In this document: piece by piece, positions 1-8,719 of the stretch
How the letters are laid out: every line of letters begins with the position of its first letter
Position numbering within the stretch: the stretch's first letter is position 1
NCBI RefSeq assembly: GCF_001042595.1
Contig: NZ_AP012326.1
Location: 2,571,670 to 2,635,669, forward strand
DNA length: 64,000 nt
Reading direction: 5' to 3'
Source: Bifidobacterium dentium JCM 1195 = DSM 20436
Lineage (GTDB): Bacteria; Actinomycetota; Actinomycetes; Actinomycetales; Bifidobacteriaceae
The notes under the pieces: model-generated
Databases searched by the model: none
The model's input: only the letters and a program-made list of their open reading frames with translations
What the model was told of the DNA's origin: nothing
Position numbers and translations under genes: made by a program

Positions 1-82
1 CTGGCCGCTCTTCTCCCCTAGTCAGCCTTCAACCGTCAGCCGACATCCCCTCGTCAGAGGGAACGCTGCGTACCTCCCGGCG

Positions 83-3073
83 TTATCGGCGCATGGCACG
101 CAGTACGCACTTGCGCAGTTCGGAGGCGATGAGCACGATCAGTGCCAGACCGACGCATTCGAGCCATGCTCCGGCACTCAACGGCACGGTGCCGAACGCG
201 GTGTTGAGGAACGGCACATAGATCACCGCCAACTGCAATGCCACGGAAACACCGATCGCGCCCCACAGCCACTTGTTGGCGAACAATCCGACGAATACCG
301 ACTGCAGGTGCGAGCGCAAGGCGAGCGCATTGAACATCTGCGCGAACACGAGAATCGTAAAGCCCATCGTACGTGCCTCGATCATCTGCGCCTCATGCCC
401 GACGGCCGCGACGGAACGGTCCGTAAACAGGCCCCCAGCCAGGTGCATGTCCATGCCGATCAGCGTCACGGCGGCCATGATCACGCCGATGAAGATGATG
501 TCGCCCCACATCTCGCCGTCGATCACGCGGTCGGTCAGGCGGCGTGGCTTGCGGGCCATCACGTCGTCGGTGGACGGGTCAACGCCCATGGCGAGTGCCG
601 GAGCCGCGTCGGTGAGCAGGTTAATCCACAGCAGCTGCGTGGCGAGCAACGGCACGGTCACACCTTGCGTACCCGGCTGGGTGATGCCAAGGAATCCGGC
701 GAAGATCACGCCACCGAACACGGTGAACACCTCACCTACGTTGGAACTCAATAGATAGCGTAGGAATTTCCTGATGTTGTCGAAGATTCCACGGCCTTCG
801 CGCACGGCGGCGACGATGGTGCTGAAGTTGTCGTCGGCGAGGATCATCTTTGCGCTCTGCTTGGTCACTTCGGTGCCGGTGATGCCCATGGCGACGCCGA
901 TGTCGGCGGTTTTCACGGCCGGAGCGTCATTCACGCCGTCGCCGGTCATGGCCACGATGTTGCCTTGGCGTTGCAGGGACTTCACGATCTTCAACTTGTG
1001 TTCCGGCGCCACGCGAGCGTAGACGGAGACTTCCGCCGTCGCCTTGTCGAACGCATCGTCGCCGGGCAGCGCGTCCAGTTGGTCGCCGGTCAACGCCTTG
1101 CCGCCCTGTTCGATGATGCCCAAGTCGGTGGCGATGCGAGCCGCGGTGAGCGGATGGTCGCCGGTGATCATGACGGTACGGATGCCGGCCCGATGCGCTT
1201 CGGAGACGGAGGCACGCACTTCGGTGCGCGGAGGATCGATGATGCCGACCATGCCCACCCAGATCAGTTCGGACTCCAGCACGTCGCTCTGTTCCGCGAT
1301 ATCGGCGACATGGCCTGCGGCGTTGATCGTTACGCCGGGCACGTCGGCAAGCGATGCCGTACCGAGCGGGCGATAGGCCTGTCCCAGCGTACGATAGGCT
1401 TCGCTGGAAAGGCGTTCGACCGTCGCCAGAATCTGTTGACGATCACCTTCCGTGAGTGGACGGACGGCACCGTCGACGGCGATCCTGTTGCAATAGCCAA
1501 GCAGCACATCCGGCGCACCTTTCGAAAAGACCGTCAGTCTGCCGGCATCCGCATTATCCTGCGCAACTATCGACATGCGCTTTCGTTCGGAAGTGAACGG
1601 GATCTCGCCGACGCGACCGTAGTGCGCATATCTCCGGTCGGCCTTCACCTTGCGTGCACCGACGATCAAGGAAACTTCCGTGGGATCGCCGACGGCTTCC
1701 CATATGCCGGATTCTGTGTGTTCCCGCAGGTCGCCGTCATTGGCCAACGCACCGACGCCCAATGTCGCCACCGCTTCCATCTCGATTGCGGCACGTTCCG
1801 GCGTTCGTTGGTCCACTATCACCATGCGGCCTTCCGGCGCATAGCCCGTGCCGGTAATCTGCACTTCACCGCTGGGCGTGACCACGCGTTCCACGGTCAT
1901 CTCGTTGCGGGTGAGCGTTCCGGTCTTGTCGGAGCAGATCACCGATGCGGAGCCAAGTGTTTCCACGGAATGCAGCTTCTTGACGATCGCATGGTGCATG
2001 GCCATGCGCTGCACACCGAGGGCGAGCACCACCGTTAGAATCGCGGCCAATCCTTCCGGTACGGCCGCCACGGCCAACGAGACGGCCAGTAGCAGCGAGT
2101 CGATCACGTCGTGGATGTCGTTGAATCCTTCGGTGATCGCAAGCGCCACGAGTACGACGGCCGCGATGATGCACACCGCAATGCCCAGAACCTTGGAGAC
2201 GTAGTTCATCTCCTTCTGCAACGGGCTTTCGTCATCTTCGGTGGCTTGCAACAGGTCGGCTATCTTGCCGACCTGGGTGTTCATGCCGGTACCGGTCACG
2301 ATGGCACGGCCGGTACCTTGCGTTACGGAGGTGCCGTTGAATACCATGTTGGCGCGGTCGCCGAGAGCCTTCGCCTGTTCGAGCGTATCCGCCTTCTTGC
2401 CGACCGCCACGCTTTCGCCGGTCAGGCTGGCTTCCGCGATTCTCAGGGACGCGGCGACGCACAGTCGACCGTCGGCGGAGACGGAGTCGCCTTCGCCGAG
2501 CACGATGATGTCGCCCGGCACCACATCGACGGTGTTGATGCGGATGATCCTGCCGTCGCGTAGCACATTGGTCTGCGGCGCGGTCATTTGCGAAAGCGCT
2601 TCGACGGCCTGTTCCGCCTTAGATTCCTGAATGTAGCCGAGCACCGCGTTGACGATGAGTATGAGCACGATGACGATGGCGTCGAACGGCAGTATTTCAC
2701 CGCCTTCCGTTCCGGGTGCCGCATTGGCCCGTTCGATGAACCATGCGATCAGCGAGATGGCGGTGGCGGCCAGCAGCAGGTATACGAGCGGGTCTCGGAA
2801 TTGAGCCAGGAATTTCTTCCATTTCGGTACAGGAGGTGCGGAGGCGAGTTCGTTCGGCCCGAATTTCGCAAGTCTCCGTTCGGCCTCCGCCTGACTCAGG
2901 CCCGTATTCGGATCGACATTGAGCGCATCCGCCACGGCCTGCGCATCGGTCAGTGACGGGTCCACACCGTGAGGCAGAACGTCCTGTATGGCATTGACGT
3001 CCATGGGACGTTCGGACTCGCCTGCGACAGAGCGGTGGGACTGAATGGCTTGATCGTTCTTGTGATCAACCAT
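83..3073 (-). CDS. Cation-transporting P-type ATPase (P2, Ca2+-ATPase-like)
   Basis: This 996-residue membrane pump is predicted to couple ATP hydrolysis to cation export or exchange. It has the full P2-type layout: an N-terminal cation-ATPase domain (about 35-105), the actuator motif TGES at 218-221, the M4 motif PEGLA, the phosphorylation motif DKTGTLT with phospho-acceptor Asp382, the hinge motif TGDGVNDAPA, and C-terminal helices containing NLLTDAAPALAMG. The PEGLA and M6 residues fit Ca2+-type pumps of the bacterial LMCA/PMR1 group. Ion specificity cannot be fixed from sequence; Mn2+ or Na+ are alternatives. The start at 3073 is supported by an AAGGAG ribosome site. It is monocistronic and divergent from the small gene at 3486. 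Confidence 0.93.
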   Translation of the reverse strand: MVDHKNDQAIQSHRSVAGESERPMDVNAIQDVLPHGVDPSLTDAQAVADALNVDPNTGLSQAEAERRLAKFGPNELASAPPVPKWKKFLAQFRDPLVYLLLAATAISLIAWFIERANAAPGTEGGEILPFDAIVIVLILIVNAVLGYIQESKAEQAVEALSQMTAPQTNVLRDGRIIRINTVDVVPGDIIVLGEGDSVSADGRLCVAASLRIAEASLTGESVAVGKKADTLEQAKALGDRANMVFNGTSVTQGTGRAIVTGTGMNTQVGKIADLLQATEDDESPLQKEMNYVSKVLGIAVCIIAAVVLVALAITEGFNDIHDVIDSLLLAVSLAVAAVPEGLAAILTVVLALGVQRMAMHHAIVKKLHSVETLGSASVICSDKTGTLTRNEMTVERVVTPSGEVQITGTGYAPEGRMVIVDQRTPERAAIEMEAVATLGVGALANDGDLREHTESGIWEAVGDPTEVSLIVGARKVKADRRYAHYGRVGEIPFTSERKRMSIVAQDNADAGRLTVFSKGAPDVLLGYCNRIAVDGAVRPLTEGDRQQILATVERLSSEAYRTLGQAYRPLGTASLADVPGVTINAAGHVADIAEQSDVLESELIWVGMVGIIDPPRTEVRASVSEAHRAGIRTVMITGDHPLTAARIATDLGIIEQGGKALTGDQLDALPGDDAFDKATAEVSVYARVAPEHKLKIVKSLQRQGNIVAMTGDGVNDAPAVKTADIGVAMGITGTEVTKQSAKMILADDNFSTIVAAVREGRGIFDNIRKFLRYLLSSNVGEVFTVFGGVIFAGFLGITQPGTQGVTVPLLATQLLWINLLTDAAPALAMGVDPSTDDVMARKPRRLTDRVIDGEMWGDIIFIGVIMAAVTLIGMDMHLAGGLFTDRSVAAVGHEAQMIEARTMGFTILVFAQMFNALALRSHLQSVFVGLFANKWLWGAIGVSVALQLAVIYVPFLNTAFGTVPLSAGAWLECVGLALIVLIASELRKCVLRAMRR

Positions 3074-3485
3074 GATGATCTCCTTGGGAGCGCCGCGGAG
3101 TAGTCAGTTTCACCTGATACGGCGAAGCTGCGCGGTTGTGGGCGCTACGGCGATTGCCGGCAACGCATTCATGCCATTATTGCACACAGTGACTGTTTCG
3201 TAACGAGGCGACGCACCCGCAAATGTCAAGATTCCGCAAATTCGTGAAACATATCGTGAAACAGTTTTGTCATTGTTCTCACAGCCAACGATTACGTTTT
3301 CTTCAAGATGAACCGATGATTATACAAAAGAATCAACGATAATCGCATGACTTTCCCCAAGCACCCTGCCTATGATGAAGTCACAACGAAAGATAGAGCA
3401 CACAGAAACACAACAAGCAACACGGACCGCGGCCGGCGGAAACAAGACAAAGGACAACGGTACGGCCGCGAAGGAAGGAAACATC
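3074..3485. other. Intergenic region between divergent ATPase and 40-codon gene
   Basis: These 412 bp must hold the promoters of the divergent P-type ATPase and of the small gene at 3486. I see no convincing longer reading frame. The stretch 3230-3360 is AT-rich relative to its surroundings. It contains a direct repeat of CGTGAAACA at 3243-3251 and 3255-3263 (12-bp period). No riboswitch fold was recognised. Confidence 0.5.
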
Positions 3486-3608
3486 ATGAAGAACAACACT
3501 TTCGACCAGATCATCAGCGCCAACCTCGCCTCCATCGACCCGGGCTTCGGCCAGTTCGCCCTCGCCAAGGCCTCCTCTGACCTGTTCAAGAAGGTTCTCA
3601 ACAAGTAA
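3486..3608 (+). CDS. Small protein of 40 residues, unknown function
   Basis: The reading frame starts MKNNTFDQIISANLASIDPG and ends KKVLNK. No family is recognised. Support for a real gene: a purine-rich AAGGAAGG ribosome site just upstream of the ATG at 3486, a strong rho-independent terminator 29 bp after the stop, and codons that are almost all the C-ending forms (GCC, AAC, CTC, TCC, ATC, TTC, GGC) typical of highly expressed bifidobacterial genes. The product is soluble-looking and amphipathic, with no cysteine, no obvious signal peptide and no transmembrane helix. An in-frame upstream ATG at 3372 would extend it to 78 residues, but that segment has low-quality codon use and no ribosome site. 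It may be an abundant small protein or a peptide signal; this is inference. Confidence 0.6.
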   Translation: MKNNTFDQIISANLASIDPGFGQFALAKASSDLFKKVLNK

Positions 3609-3637
3609 GGCGCGAATCCCTAACGCGTAAATGGCTA

Positions 3638-3669
3638 GGGGCCTGCGATTCCAACAGATCGCAGGCCCC
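3638..3669 (+). terminator. Rho-independent terminator of the 40-codon gene
   Basis: A perfect 12-bp GC-rich stem (GGGGCCTGCGAT / ATCGCAGGCCCC) with an 8-nt loop is followed by TTT. It closes the transcription unit of the small gene at 3486-3608 and separates it from the methyltransferase downstream. Confidence 0.85.
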
Positions 3670-3852
3670 TTTGCGTCTGAAGATAATCACACTCGAAAAT
3701 CACACCGCCTCGGTCTGCATATTACGGTCGGAGGCGCGTACACAAGGACCCCGCATCGCATCGAAGCCGTTGGTCACGACCTCGGAACCTTGTAGCGACC
3801 ACGAACCCCTGATGCCATCGCATTTCCCGGGGTGCTGGGACAATAGGCAACT

Positions 3853-4842
3853 ATGGCAATGAAAAAAGGACCGACCAAGGGGTCGGGCGGAAAACATCGT
3901 AATGCGCTAAGGGGCAAGGGACCGACTCCCAAGGCCGAGAATCGCGTATATCACAAGGCCTATAAGGCCAAAAAAGTCGCCGATCGCCGTAAAATGGCCG
4001 ATCCGCGACTGGCTGCACGCCGTCGCGTGGCAAAGTTCGCTTCGGAATCCGACGATCTGGTCATCGGTCGTAACGCGGTGCTCGAGGCGCTGCGCTGCGG
4101 CGTTCCGGCTTCGACGCTGTATATCGCGGCACGCATCGAACATGATGATCGCACACGCGAAATCGTGCGTCTCGCCGGCATTCACGGCCTGCATCTCATG
4201 GAGGCGGACCGTTTGGAGATGGATCGCATCGCACGCTCTTCCAATCATCAGGGCATAGTGATGAAGGCACAGCCGTTCCAGTATTCGTCATTGGCTGAAC
4301 TCGTGGAACGCGCGGACAAGAAGTCCCGCGCCATGGAAGCCGCAAACTCGGCAGCCGCGCGCATCGCGGCCCGTCCGCTGTTCATCGCGCTCGACGGCGT
4401 CACCGACCCGCAGAATCTGGGCGCGGTCATCCGTTCCGCAGCGGCATTCGGTGCCAATGGCGTGATTCTGCCGGAGCGTCGTTCCGCTTCGGTTACGGCC
4501 GCCGCCTGGAAGGTGTCCGCCGGCGCGGCCGCGCATATGCCGGTCGCCCGTGTAGTGAATCTGACCAAGGCGATCGAAAGCCTGAAGGAACGCGGTTATT
4601 ACAGCATCGGTCTTGACGGCGGCGGCGATGCGCTCGTCGGCGAAACCGGTTTTGAAACCGATCCGCTCGTCGTCGTGCTTGGGTCCGAAGGCAATGGCCT
4701 GAGCCGTCTGGTGCGCAGCACATGCGACGTCATCGCCGGTATTCCGATGTCGAGCATGGTCGAGTCGCTCAACGCGTCCGTCGCAGCCGGCATCACGCTG
4801 TATGCAGTGGCCCGCGCCCGTCGGGAAGCCGCCAACAACTAA
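3853..4842 (+). CDS. rlmB: SpoU-family 23S rRNA 2'-O-methyltransferase (RlmB/TrmH-like)
   Basis: This 329-residue enzyme is predicted to 2'-O-methylate a guanosine in 23S rRNA using S-adenosylmethionine. It begins with a basic tail rich in Lys and Gly (about 1-55), followed by a SpoU substrate-binding domain (about 70-150, with NAVLEALRCG). The C-terminal SPOUT knot carries the three family motifs: DGVTDPQNLGAVIRSA (motif 1), LGSEGNGL (motif 2) and IPMSSMVESLNASVAAGI (motif 3). The basic N-terminal extension is common in actinobacterial members. It is flanked by terminators on both sides, so it is probably transcribed alone. The exact nucleotide target is inferred from family membership. Confidence 0.88.
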   Translation: MAMKKGPTKGSGGKHRNALRGKGPTPKAENRVYHKAYKAKKVADRRKMADPRLAARRRVAKFASESDDLVIGRNAVLEALRCGVPASTLYIAARIEHDDRTREIVRLAGIHGLHLMEADRLEMDRIARSSNHQGIVMKAQPFQYSSLAELVERADKKSRAMEAANSAAARIAARPLFIALDGVTDPQNLGAVIRSAAAFGANGVILPERRSASVTAAAWKVSAGAAAHMPVARVVNLTKAIESLKERGYYSIGLDGGGDALVGETGFETDPLVVVLGSEGNGLSRLVRSTCDVIAGIPMSSMVESLNASVAAGITLYAVARARREAANN

Positions 4843-4855
4843 ATACGATGCATAA

Positions 4856-4895
4856 CGAAAGTGGCTGGGTTACATATGTAGCCCAGCCACTTTCG
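4856..4895. terminator. Bidirectional terminator between convergent genes
   Basis: A near-perfect palindrome (CGAAAGTGGCTGGG / CCCAGCCACTTTCG around a TACATATGTAG centre) lies between the converging methyltransferase and DUF4032 genes. It is flanked by A/T-rich ends and can serve both. Confidence 0.8.
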
Positions 4896-4917
4896 TATTA
4901 CAGCTTCAGAACAACGC

Positions 4918-6330
4918 CTAATGGCTCCACACCGCGGCATCCGGATCATCATCCGGATTATAGCCGTCGTCATCGGGGTCGTTGTAGGTGTATTCGTCAT
5001 CGATCACGCCGGAGTCGGCTTCTGCGTTCAACGCGTCCACGTCCTTCTGCTCAAGCTTGTACTGCGGCAACACGTTTTCCACATAACTCTGCACCGCTTC
5101 GGCCATCGGCACATCATGACCGGCTTTTTCGGCCAGGAACCAACGATGGTCAAGCACTTCATGGAAGAACTGCGCCGGCTCGATCTGCGACCGGTATTCC
5201 CGCGGAATCATGCGTACGGTCGGCTCGAACACCTCGCGCATCCAATCGGTCGCCACGATTTCGAGATCCTCCCCTTCACGCCAGGTGGAGGCACGATAGG
5301 CGTCCAGATCGTTGAGCAGACGGCTGGCCTGATTCTCCTGCACGTCCAGACCGGTCAGACGCAGCAGCTTGCGATTGGCATAGCCCGCATCGACCACACG
5401 CGGACGTACCAGCACACGCTTGCCGTCCTCTGCGGTCTTCATTTCCAGCTCGTCCACGTCAAAGCCGAGTTCATTGAGCTTGTTGACGCGCTTTTCGATC
5501 TTCCACATCTCGTCCGGGCCGAAATCATCGGTGTCGGTCAGGGCGCTCCACAGCGAATGATAGCGGTCAACCAGACGATCGCCGATCTCGATCTCGTCCA
5601 CACCGCTCGGCAACAGCGAACCGGAGGAAAGATCCATCAGTTCGCCGATGATGTTCGTACGGGCCAGATCCACATCGTATTCGCGCTGGCCTTCAGTCAG
5701 GTTGATCTGCAGGTCACCGGTTTCAGCGTCGACCAGGAATGCCGAGAAAGCGTCGGCATCGCGCAGGAACAACACGTTCGACAGAGACACGTCGCCCCAG
5801 TAGAAGCCCGCTAGGTGCAGACGCACCATCAGTACGGCCAGTGCGTCAATCAGTCGTTCGGCGGTATCGGGACGCAGGTTGCGTGCGAACAACGCACGGT
5901 ACGGCAGCGAGAACTTCAGATGCTTGGTGACCAAAATGGCCTCCAAAGGCTCACCATCACGGCTATGACGACCCGTCACCACGGCGATCGGCTGCACGGT
6001 CGGCAGTTCCAGCTTCTGCAACCGGCGCAGCAGCTCATATTCTCGCTCGGCCACATTGCGGGTGATTTCCTTCATCGCATAAACTTCGTCGCCTACGTGC
6101 ACGAAACGCACCACGTGCCTCGAGATGCCTCGCGGCAGATTGGCCAGCAGGTCTTCGGGCCAGGTCGCCAGCGGCTTTTCCCACGGCAGGGTGAACATCT
6201 TCGGATTCGAGCTTGCGGCGGTGATCTTCAGCGCCTGCGGTTCCGGAGATTGTGCAGCTGGATCCTCGGCCTTCACGGAAGTGGCCTTAAGCACACGGGG
6301 ATCCATCTGGGGCAGTTCAATAGATTCCAT
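4918..6330 (-). CDS. DUF4032 protein with LPS-kinase-like fold
   Basis: This 470-residue cytoplasmic protein matches the actinobacterial DUF4032 architecture. The N-terminal half resembles a small-molecule or lipopolysaccharide kinase. It has a Lys in VYAMKEIT (about residue 100), an LxRRLQ helix, and a catalytic-loop-like stretch HLAGFYWGDVSLSNVLF in which WGDVSLSN stands where kinases have HxDxxxxN; VDAETGDL then takes the place of DFG. The C-terminal half (about 250-440) is the DUF4032 domain proper, ending in a strongly acidic Asp-rich tail. The substrate is unknown. The start at 6330 has GGTGAG upstream at good spacing. It is a single gene. Confidence 0.75.
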   Translation of the reverse strand: MESIELPQMDPRVLKATSVKAEDPAAQSPEPQALKITAASSNPKMFTLPWEKPLATWPEDLLANLPRGISRHVVRFVHVGDEVYAMKEITRNVAEREYELLRRLQKLELPTVQPIAVVTGRHSRDGEPLEAILVTKHLKFSLPYRALFARNLRPDTAERLIDALAVLMVRLHLAGFYWGDVSLSNVLFLRDADAFSAFLVDAETGDLQINLTEGQREYDVDLARTNIIGELMDLSSGSLLPSGVDEIEIGDRLVDRYHSLWSALTDTDDFGPDEMWKIEKRVNKLNELGFDVDELEMKTAEDGKRVLVRPRVVDAGYANRKLLRLTGLDVQENQASRLLNDLDAYRASTWREGEDLEIVATDWMREVFEPTVRMIPREYRSQIEPAQFFHEVLDHRWFLAEKAGHDVPMAEAVQSYVENVLPQYKLEQKDVDALNAEADSGVIDDEYTYNDPDDDGYNPDDDPDAAVWSH

Positions 6331-6393
6331 AACTCACCAATCTACCCTTTGACCTACCCACGGGGAGGCCTTCAGCGGCGGGCAGGCAAAAAA

Positions 6394-6419
6394 GAAGCCC
6401 CGCACCTACGCGGGGCTTC
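6394..6419 (-). terminator. Rho-independent terminator of the ABC ATPase gene
   Basis: A perfect 10-bp stem (GAAGCCCCGC / GCGGGGCTTC) with a 6-nt loop is followed, on the minus strand, by a run of six T. It ends the transcript that reads leftwards from the ABC ATPase gene. Confidence 0.88.
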
Positions 6420-6554
6420 TCCAACGAGACAATAAGAGAGGAAGAGAATGTCTCGTTTAATGGTTGACGGAAGTGGAACTTCCGCCAAGTTTATTCAGCC
6501 ACCCGCCGGAATGCCTTACGAGAAGACTTCCAACGGTTGGTTACTCCTATCTGC
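6420..6554 (-). other. Structured 3' untranslated region of the ABC ATPase gene
   Basis: Between the stop codon of the ABC ATPase and its terminator lie about 135 bp without a credible frame. They contain two further inverted repeats: CGAGAC (6425-6430) with GTCTCG (6450-6455), and GGAAGT/ACTTCC around a 3-nt centre (6469-6483). This would give the mRNA a folded 3' end, possibly stabilising or processed to a small RNA; that role is inference. Confidence 0.4.
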
Positions 6555-7682
6555 TCAGTTCAGGCGCAGCTCGGTCGACGGAGCGAACAGGTGCATCTTG
6601 GACGGGTCGATCTTGATCTTGACGGTATCGCCGACCTTCGGAAGAGCACGCGGGTTCACGCGAATCGTGGTGAGCTTGTTCTGATCGGACATCATGGTGG
6701 ATGCCTCGGTAGAGGAACCATCGGTGAGGATGTTGCCGTAGATGTAGCCATCGGAGCCCAGATCCTCAACGTTCATGACCTTGAGGGAGAAGGCGTTGGC
6801 ATCATCCGGAGCAGCCAGGGAAGCGTCTTCCGGACGGAAGCCGACGACGATCTGGTTGTTGTCCTCAGCGGTCAGCTTGTTGACGGCCTCAGCCGGCAGA
6901 TCCACGGTGTCCTCGCCGATCTTCGCCTTGCCGTTGACCACCGGATGGGTGTTGATGTTCATCGACGGGGAGCCGATGAAGCCAGCGACGAAGACATTGG
7001 CCGGGCGATCGTACAGCTCGGTCGGAGCACCGACCTGCTGCAGAAGGCCGAGCTTGATGACGGCGATGCGGTCACCCATGGTCAGAGCTTCGGTCTGATC
7101 GTGGGTCACGTACAGGGTGGTGACACCCAGCTGGCGCTGCAGGGCAGCGATCTGGGTACGGGTCTGCACGCGGAGCTTGGCGTCGAGGTTGGACAGCGGC
7201 TCATCCATGAGGAAGACCTTCGGCTCACGGACGATTGCACGGCCCATGGCCACACGCTGACGCTGACCACCGGACAGAGCCTTCGGCTTACGATCGAGGT
7301 ACTCGGTCAGGTCGAGGATCTCAGCGGCCTTCTCGACGCGCTTGCGGATCTCTTCCTTCGAGGTGCCGGCGATCTTCAGAGCGAAGCCCATGTTGTCCGC
7401 AACGGTCATGTGCGGGTACAGAGCGTAGTTCTGGAACACCATTGCGATGTCGCGATCCTTCGGCTGCATCGTGGTGACATCCTTGCCACCGATGAGGATA
7501 CGGCCCTTGTTGACCTCTTCGAGGCCCGCGAGCATACGCAGGGTGGTGGACTTGCCGCAGCCAGACGGGCCAACCAGCACAAGGAACTCGCCGTCCTTGA
7601 TATCCAGGTTCAGATCATCCACCGACGGCTTATCGTTGCCCGGGTAGATACGAGTAACATGGTCGAATACGACTTCTGCCAT
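6555..7682 (-). CDS. ugpC: Sugar ABC importer ATP-binding protein (UgpC/MsmK/MalK type)
   Basis: This 375-residue ATPase energises carbohydrate uptake (CUT1) importers. Walker A is GPSGCGKST (about 38-46), the Q-loop is in VFQNYALYPHM, the signature is LSGGQRQR, Walker B is VFLMDEPLSNLDAKLR, and the H-loop is VTHDQTEA. The C-terminal third (about 240-375) is the OB-fold regulatory domain typical of MalK/UgpC. No permease or binding protein is next to it, so it probably serves several sugar importers encoded elsewhere, as MsmK does in other Gram-positives. The ribosome site is AAAGGATG. Codon use is strongly optimised, suggesting high expression. Confidence 0.92.
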   Translation of the reverse strand: MAEVVFDHVTRIYPGNDKPSVDDLNLDIKDGEFLVLVGPSGCGKSTTLRMLAGLEEVNKGRILIGGKDVTTMQPKDRDIAMVFQNYALYPHMTVADNMGFALKIAGTSKEEIRKRVEKAAEILDLTEYLDRKPKALSGGQRQRVAMGRAIVREPKVFLMDEPLSNLDAKLRVQTRTQIAALQRQLGVTTLYVTHDQTEALTMGDRIAVIKLGLLQQVGAPTELYDRPANVFVAGFIGSPSMNINTHPVVNGKAKIGEDTVDLPAEAVNKLTAEDNNQIVVGFRPEDASLAAPDDANAFSLKVMNVEDLGSDGYIYGNILTDGSSTEASTMMSDQNKLTTIRVNPRALPKVGDTVKIKIDPSKMHLFAPSTELRLN

Positions 7683-8002
7683 GATTTGTCATCCTTTCAG
7701 AGGCAGGTACGTGCCTCACGATCCGTTGTAAAGGGATTTCTTTCCTGTGCCTCGCCTTGCAGCTTACGACTTCGACAAAGCCACAATTCAAAGCGTTAAT
7801 TTATGTACTTGGTTTAGCGAAGATCTCTTCGTTGAGCCACGTTCCATAATACACACTTCACCCGATTAGGCAACGCGTGTCGCGCACTCGACACACAGAG
7901 CCGGAAAGGGAATTATTCTCTGAATCACGGATTACAGCGTAGTTTTTATCATGCGGACGCGAGACAATGAATGAGGAACCACGAAAGGGAAGGTTTTCAG
8001 GC
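7683..8002. promoter_or_regulatory. Divergent promoter region, ABC ATPase / two-component system
   Basis: These 320 bp separate the divergent ABC ATPase and response-regulator genes and contain no supported gene. The region is AT-rich from about 7790 to 7960, as expected for promoters. An imperfect palindrome CGAAGA-TC-TCTTCG lies at 7818-7831 and could be an operator; the regulator is unknown. Confidence 0.4.
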
Positions 8003-8719
8003 ATGCGCAACATACGAATCGGAGTGGTCGAAGACGACCCCGCAAGCTGCCAGCGCGTACTCGACTATCTCAATCGCTATCAAAGCGAGAATGATGAACG
8101 ATTCACCGTCTCCGTATTCGACGACGGCGCTCGAATCGTCGAGAAGTACACCCCTGTCTATGACATCCTGCTCCTCGACATCGAGATGAAGGAGATGGAC
8201 GGCATGGAGGCGGCCCAACGCATACGCGAGCGCGACGACCATGTGGTAATCGTGTTCATCACTGCGGCTCCGCAGTATGCCATCAGCGGCTATGAGGTAC
8301 GTGCGTTGTCATATCTGCTCAAACCCGTACCGTGGTTTGCGTTTTCGCAGGAACTCAAGCGTTCCATCGATGCTCTGCGCCGCAACGGCGACGATTCGAT
8401 GCTGATCGAGACCGGCAGCGGCCAGATGCGTCTTGAATTGACGGACATCGTATACCTCGAATCGATTCGCCACACGATCGTGATCCACACGCTTGATGGC
8501 AAATTGTCGATCAATGGCACGCTCAAAGATATGGAGGCGAAGCTCGCCGACCACCATTTCTTCCGCTCGAATTCCTGCTATCTGGTGAATCTTCGGCACG
8601 TCGCCGGCGTGGCCGACCAAGATTGCGTGATGTCGAATGGCGAGCGCCTGCGCGTAAGTCGACCGCGTAAAAAGGCGTTCCTGGCGGCATTGGCCGACTT
8701 CATGGGAGGCGGAAGGTGA
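8003..8719 (+). CDS. LytTR-family response regulator (AgrA-like)
   Basis: This two-component response regulator has 238 residues from the preferred start. The receiver domain (about 3-120) shows the acidic pair EDD at 10-12, the phospho-acceptor Asp59 in LLLDIEM, a Thr in VFITAAP and Lys in LLKPVPW. The C-terminal LytTR DNA-binding domain (about 137-235) contains LTDIVYLESIRHTIVIHT, FFRSNSCYLVNLRHV and ERLRVSRPRKK. I chose the ATG at 8003 because it has GGGAAGG at good spacing and begins directly with the receiver strand MRNIRIGVVEDD. An in-frame ATG at 7967 would add 12 residues. The stop overlaps the start of the kinase gene, so the pair is co-translated. Confidence 0.9.
   Translation: MRNIRIGVVEDDPASCQRVLDYLNRYQSENDERFTVSVFDDGARIVEKYTPVYDILLLDIEMKEMDGMEAAQRIRERDDHVVIVFITAAPQYAISGYEVRALSYLLKPVPWFAFSQELKRSIDALRRNGDDSMLIETGSGQMRLELTDIVYLESIRHTIVIHTLDGKLSINGTLKDMEAKLADHHFFRSNSCYLVNLRHVAGVADQDCVMSNGERLRVSRPRKKAFLAALADFMGGGR

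Noticed and set aside
965..2038. Long plus-strand open frame (357 codons)
   Set aside because: It is antisense to the well-supported P-type ATPase and encodes a His/Arg-rich, domain-free sequence.
3243..3263. Direct repeat CGTGAAACA as a parS element
   Set aside because: It consists of two half sites in the same orientation, not the palindrome needed for ParB; kept only as a minor repeat.
6537..7799. 420-codon plus-strand frame
   Set aside because: Antisense shadow of the ABC ATPase, whose Walker and signature motifs are all in the minus frame.
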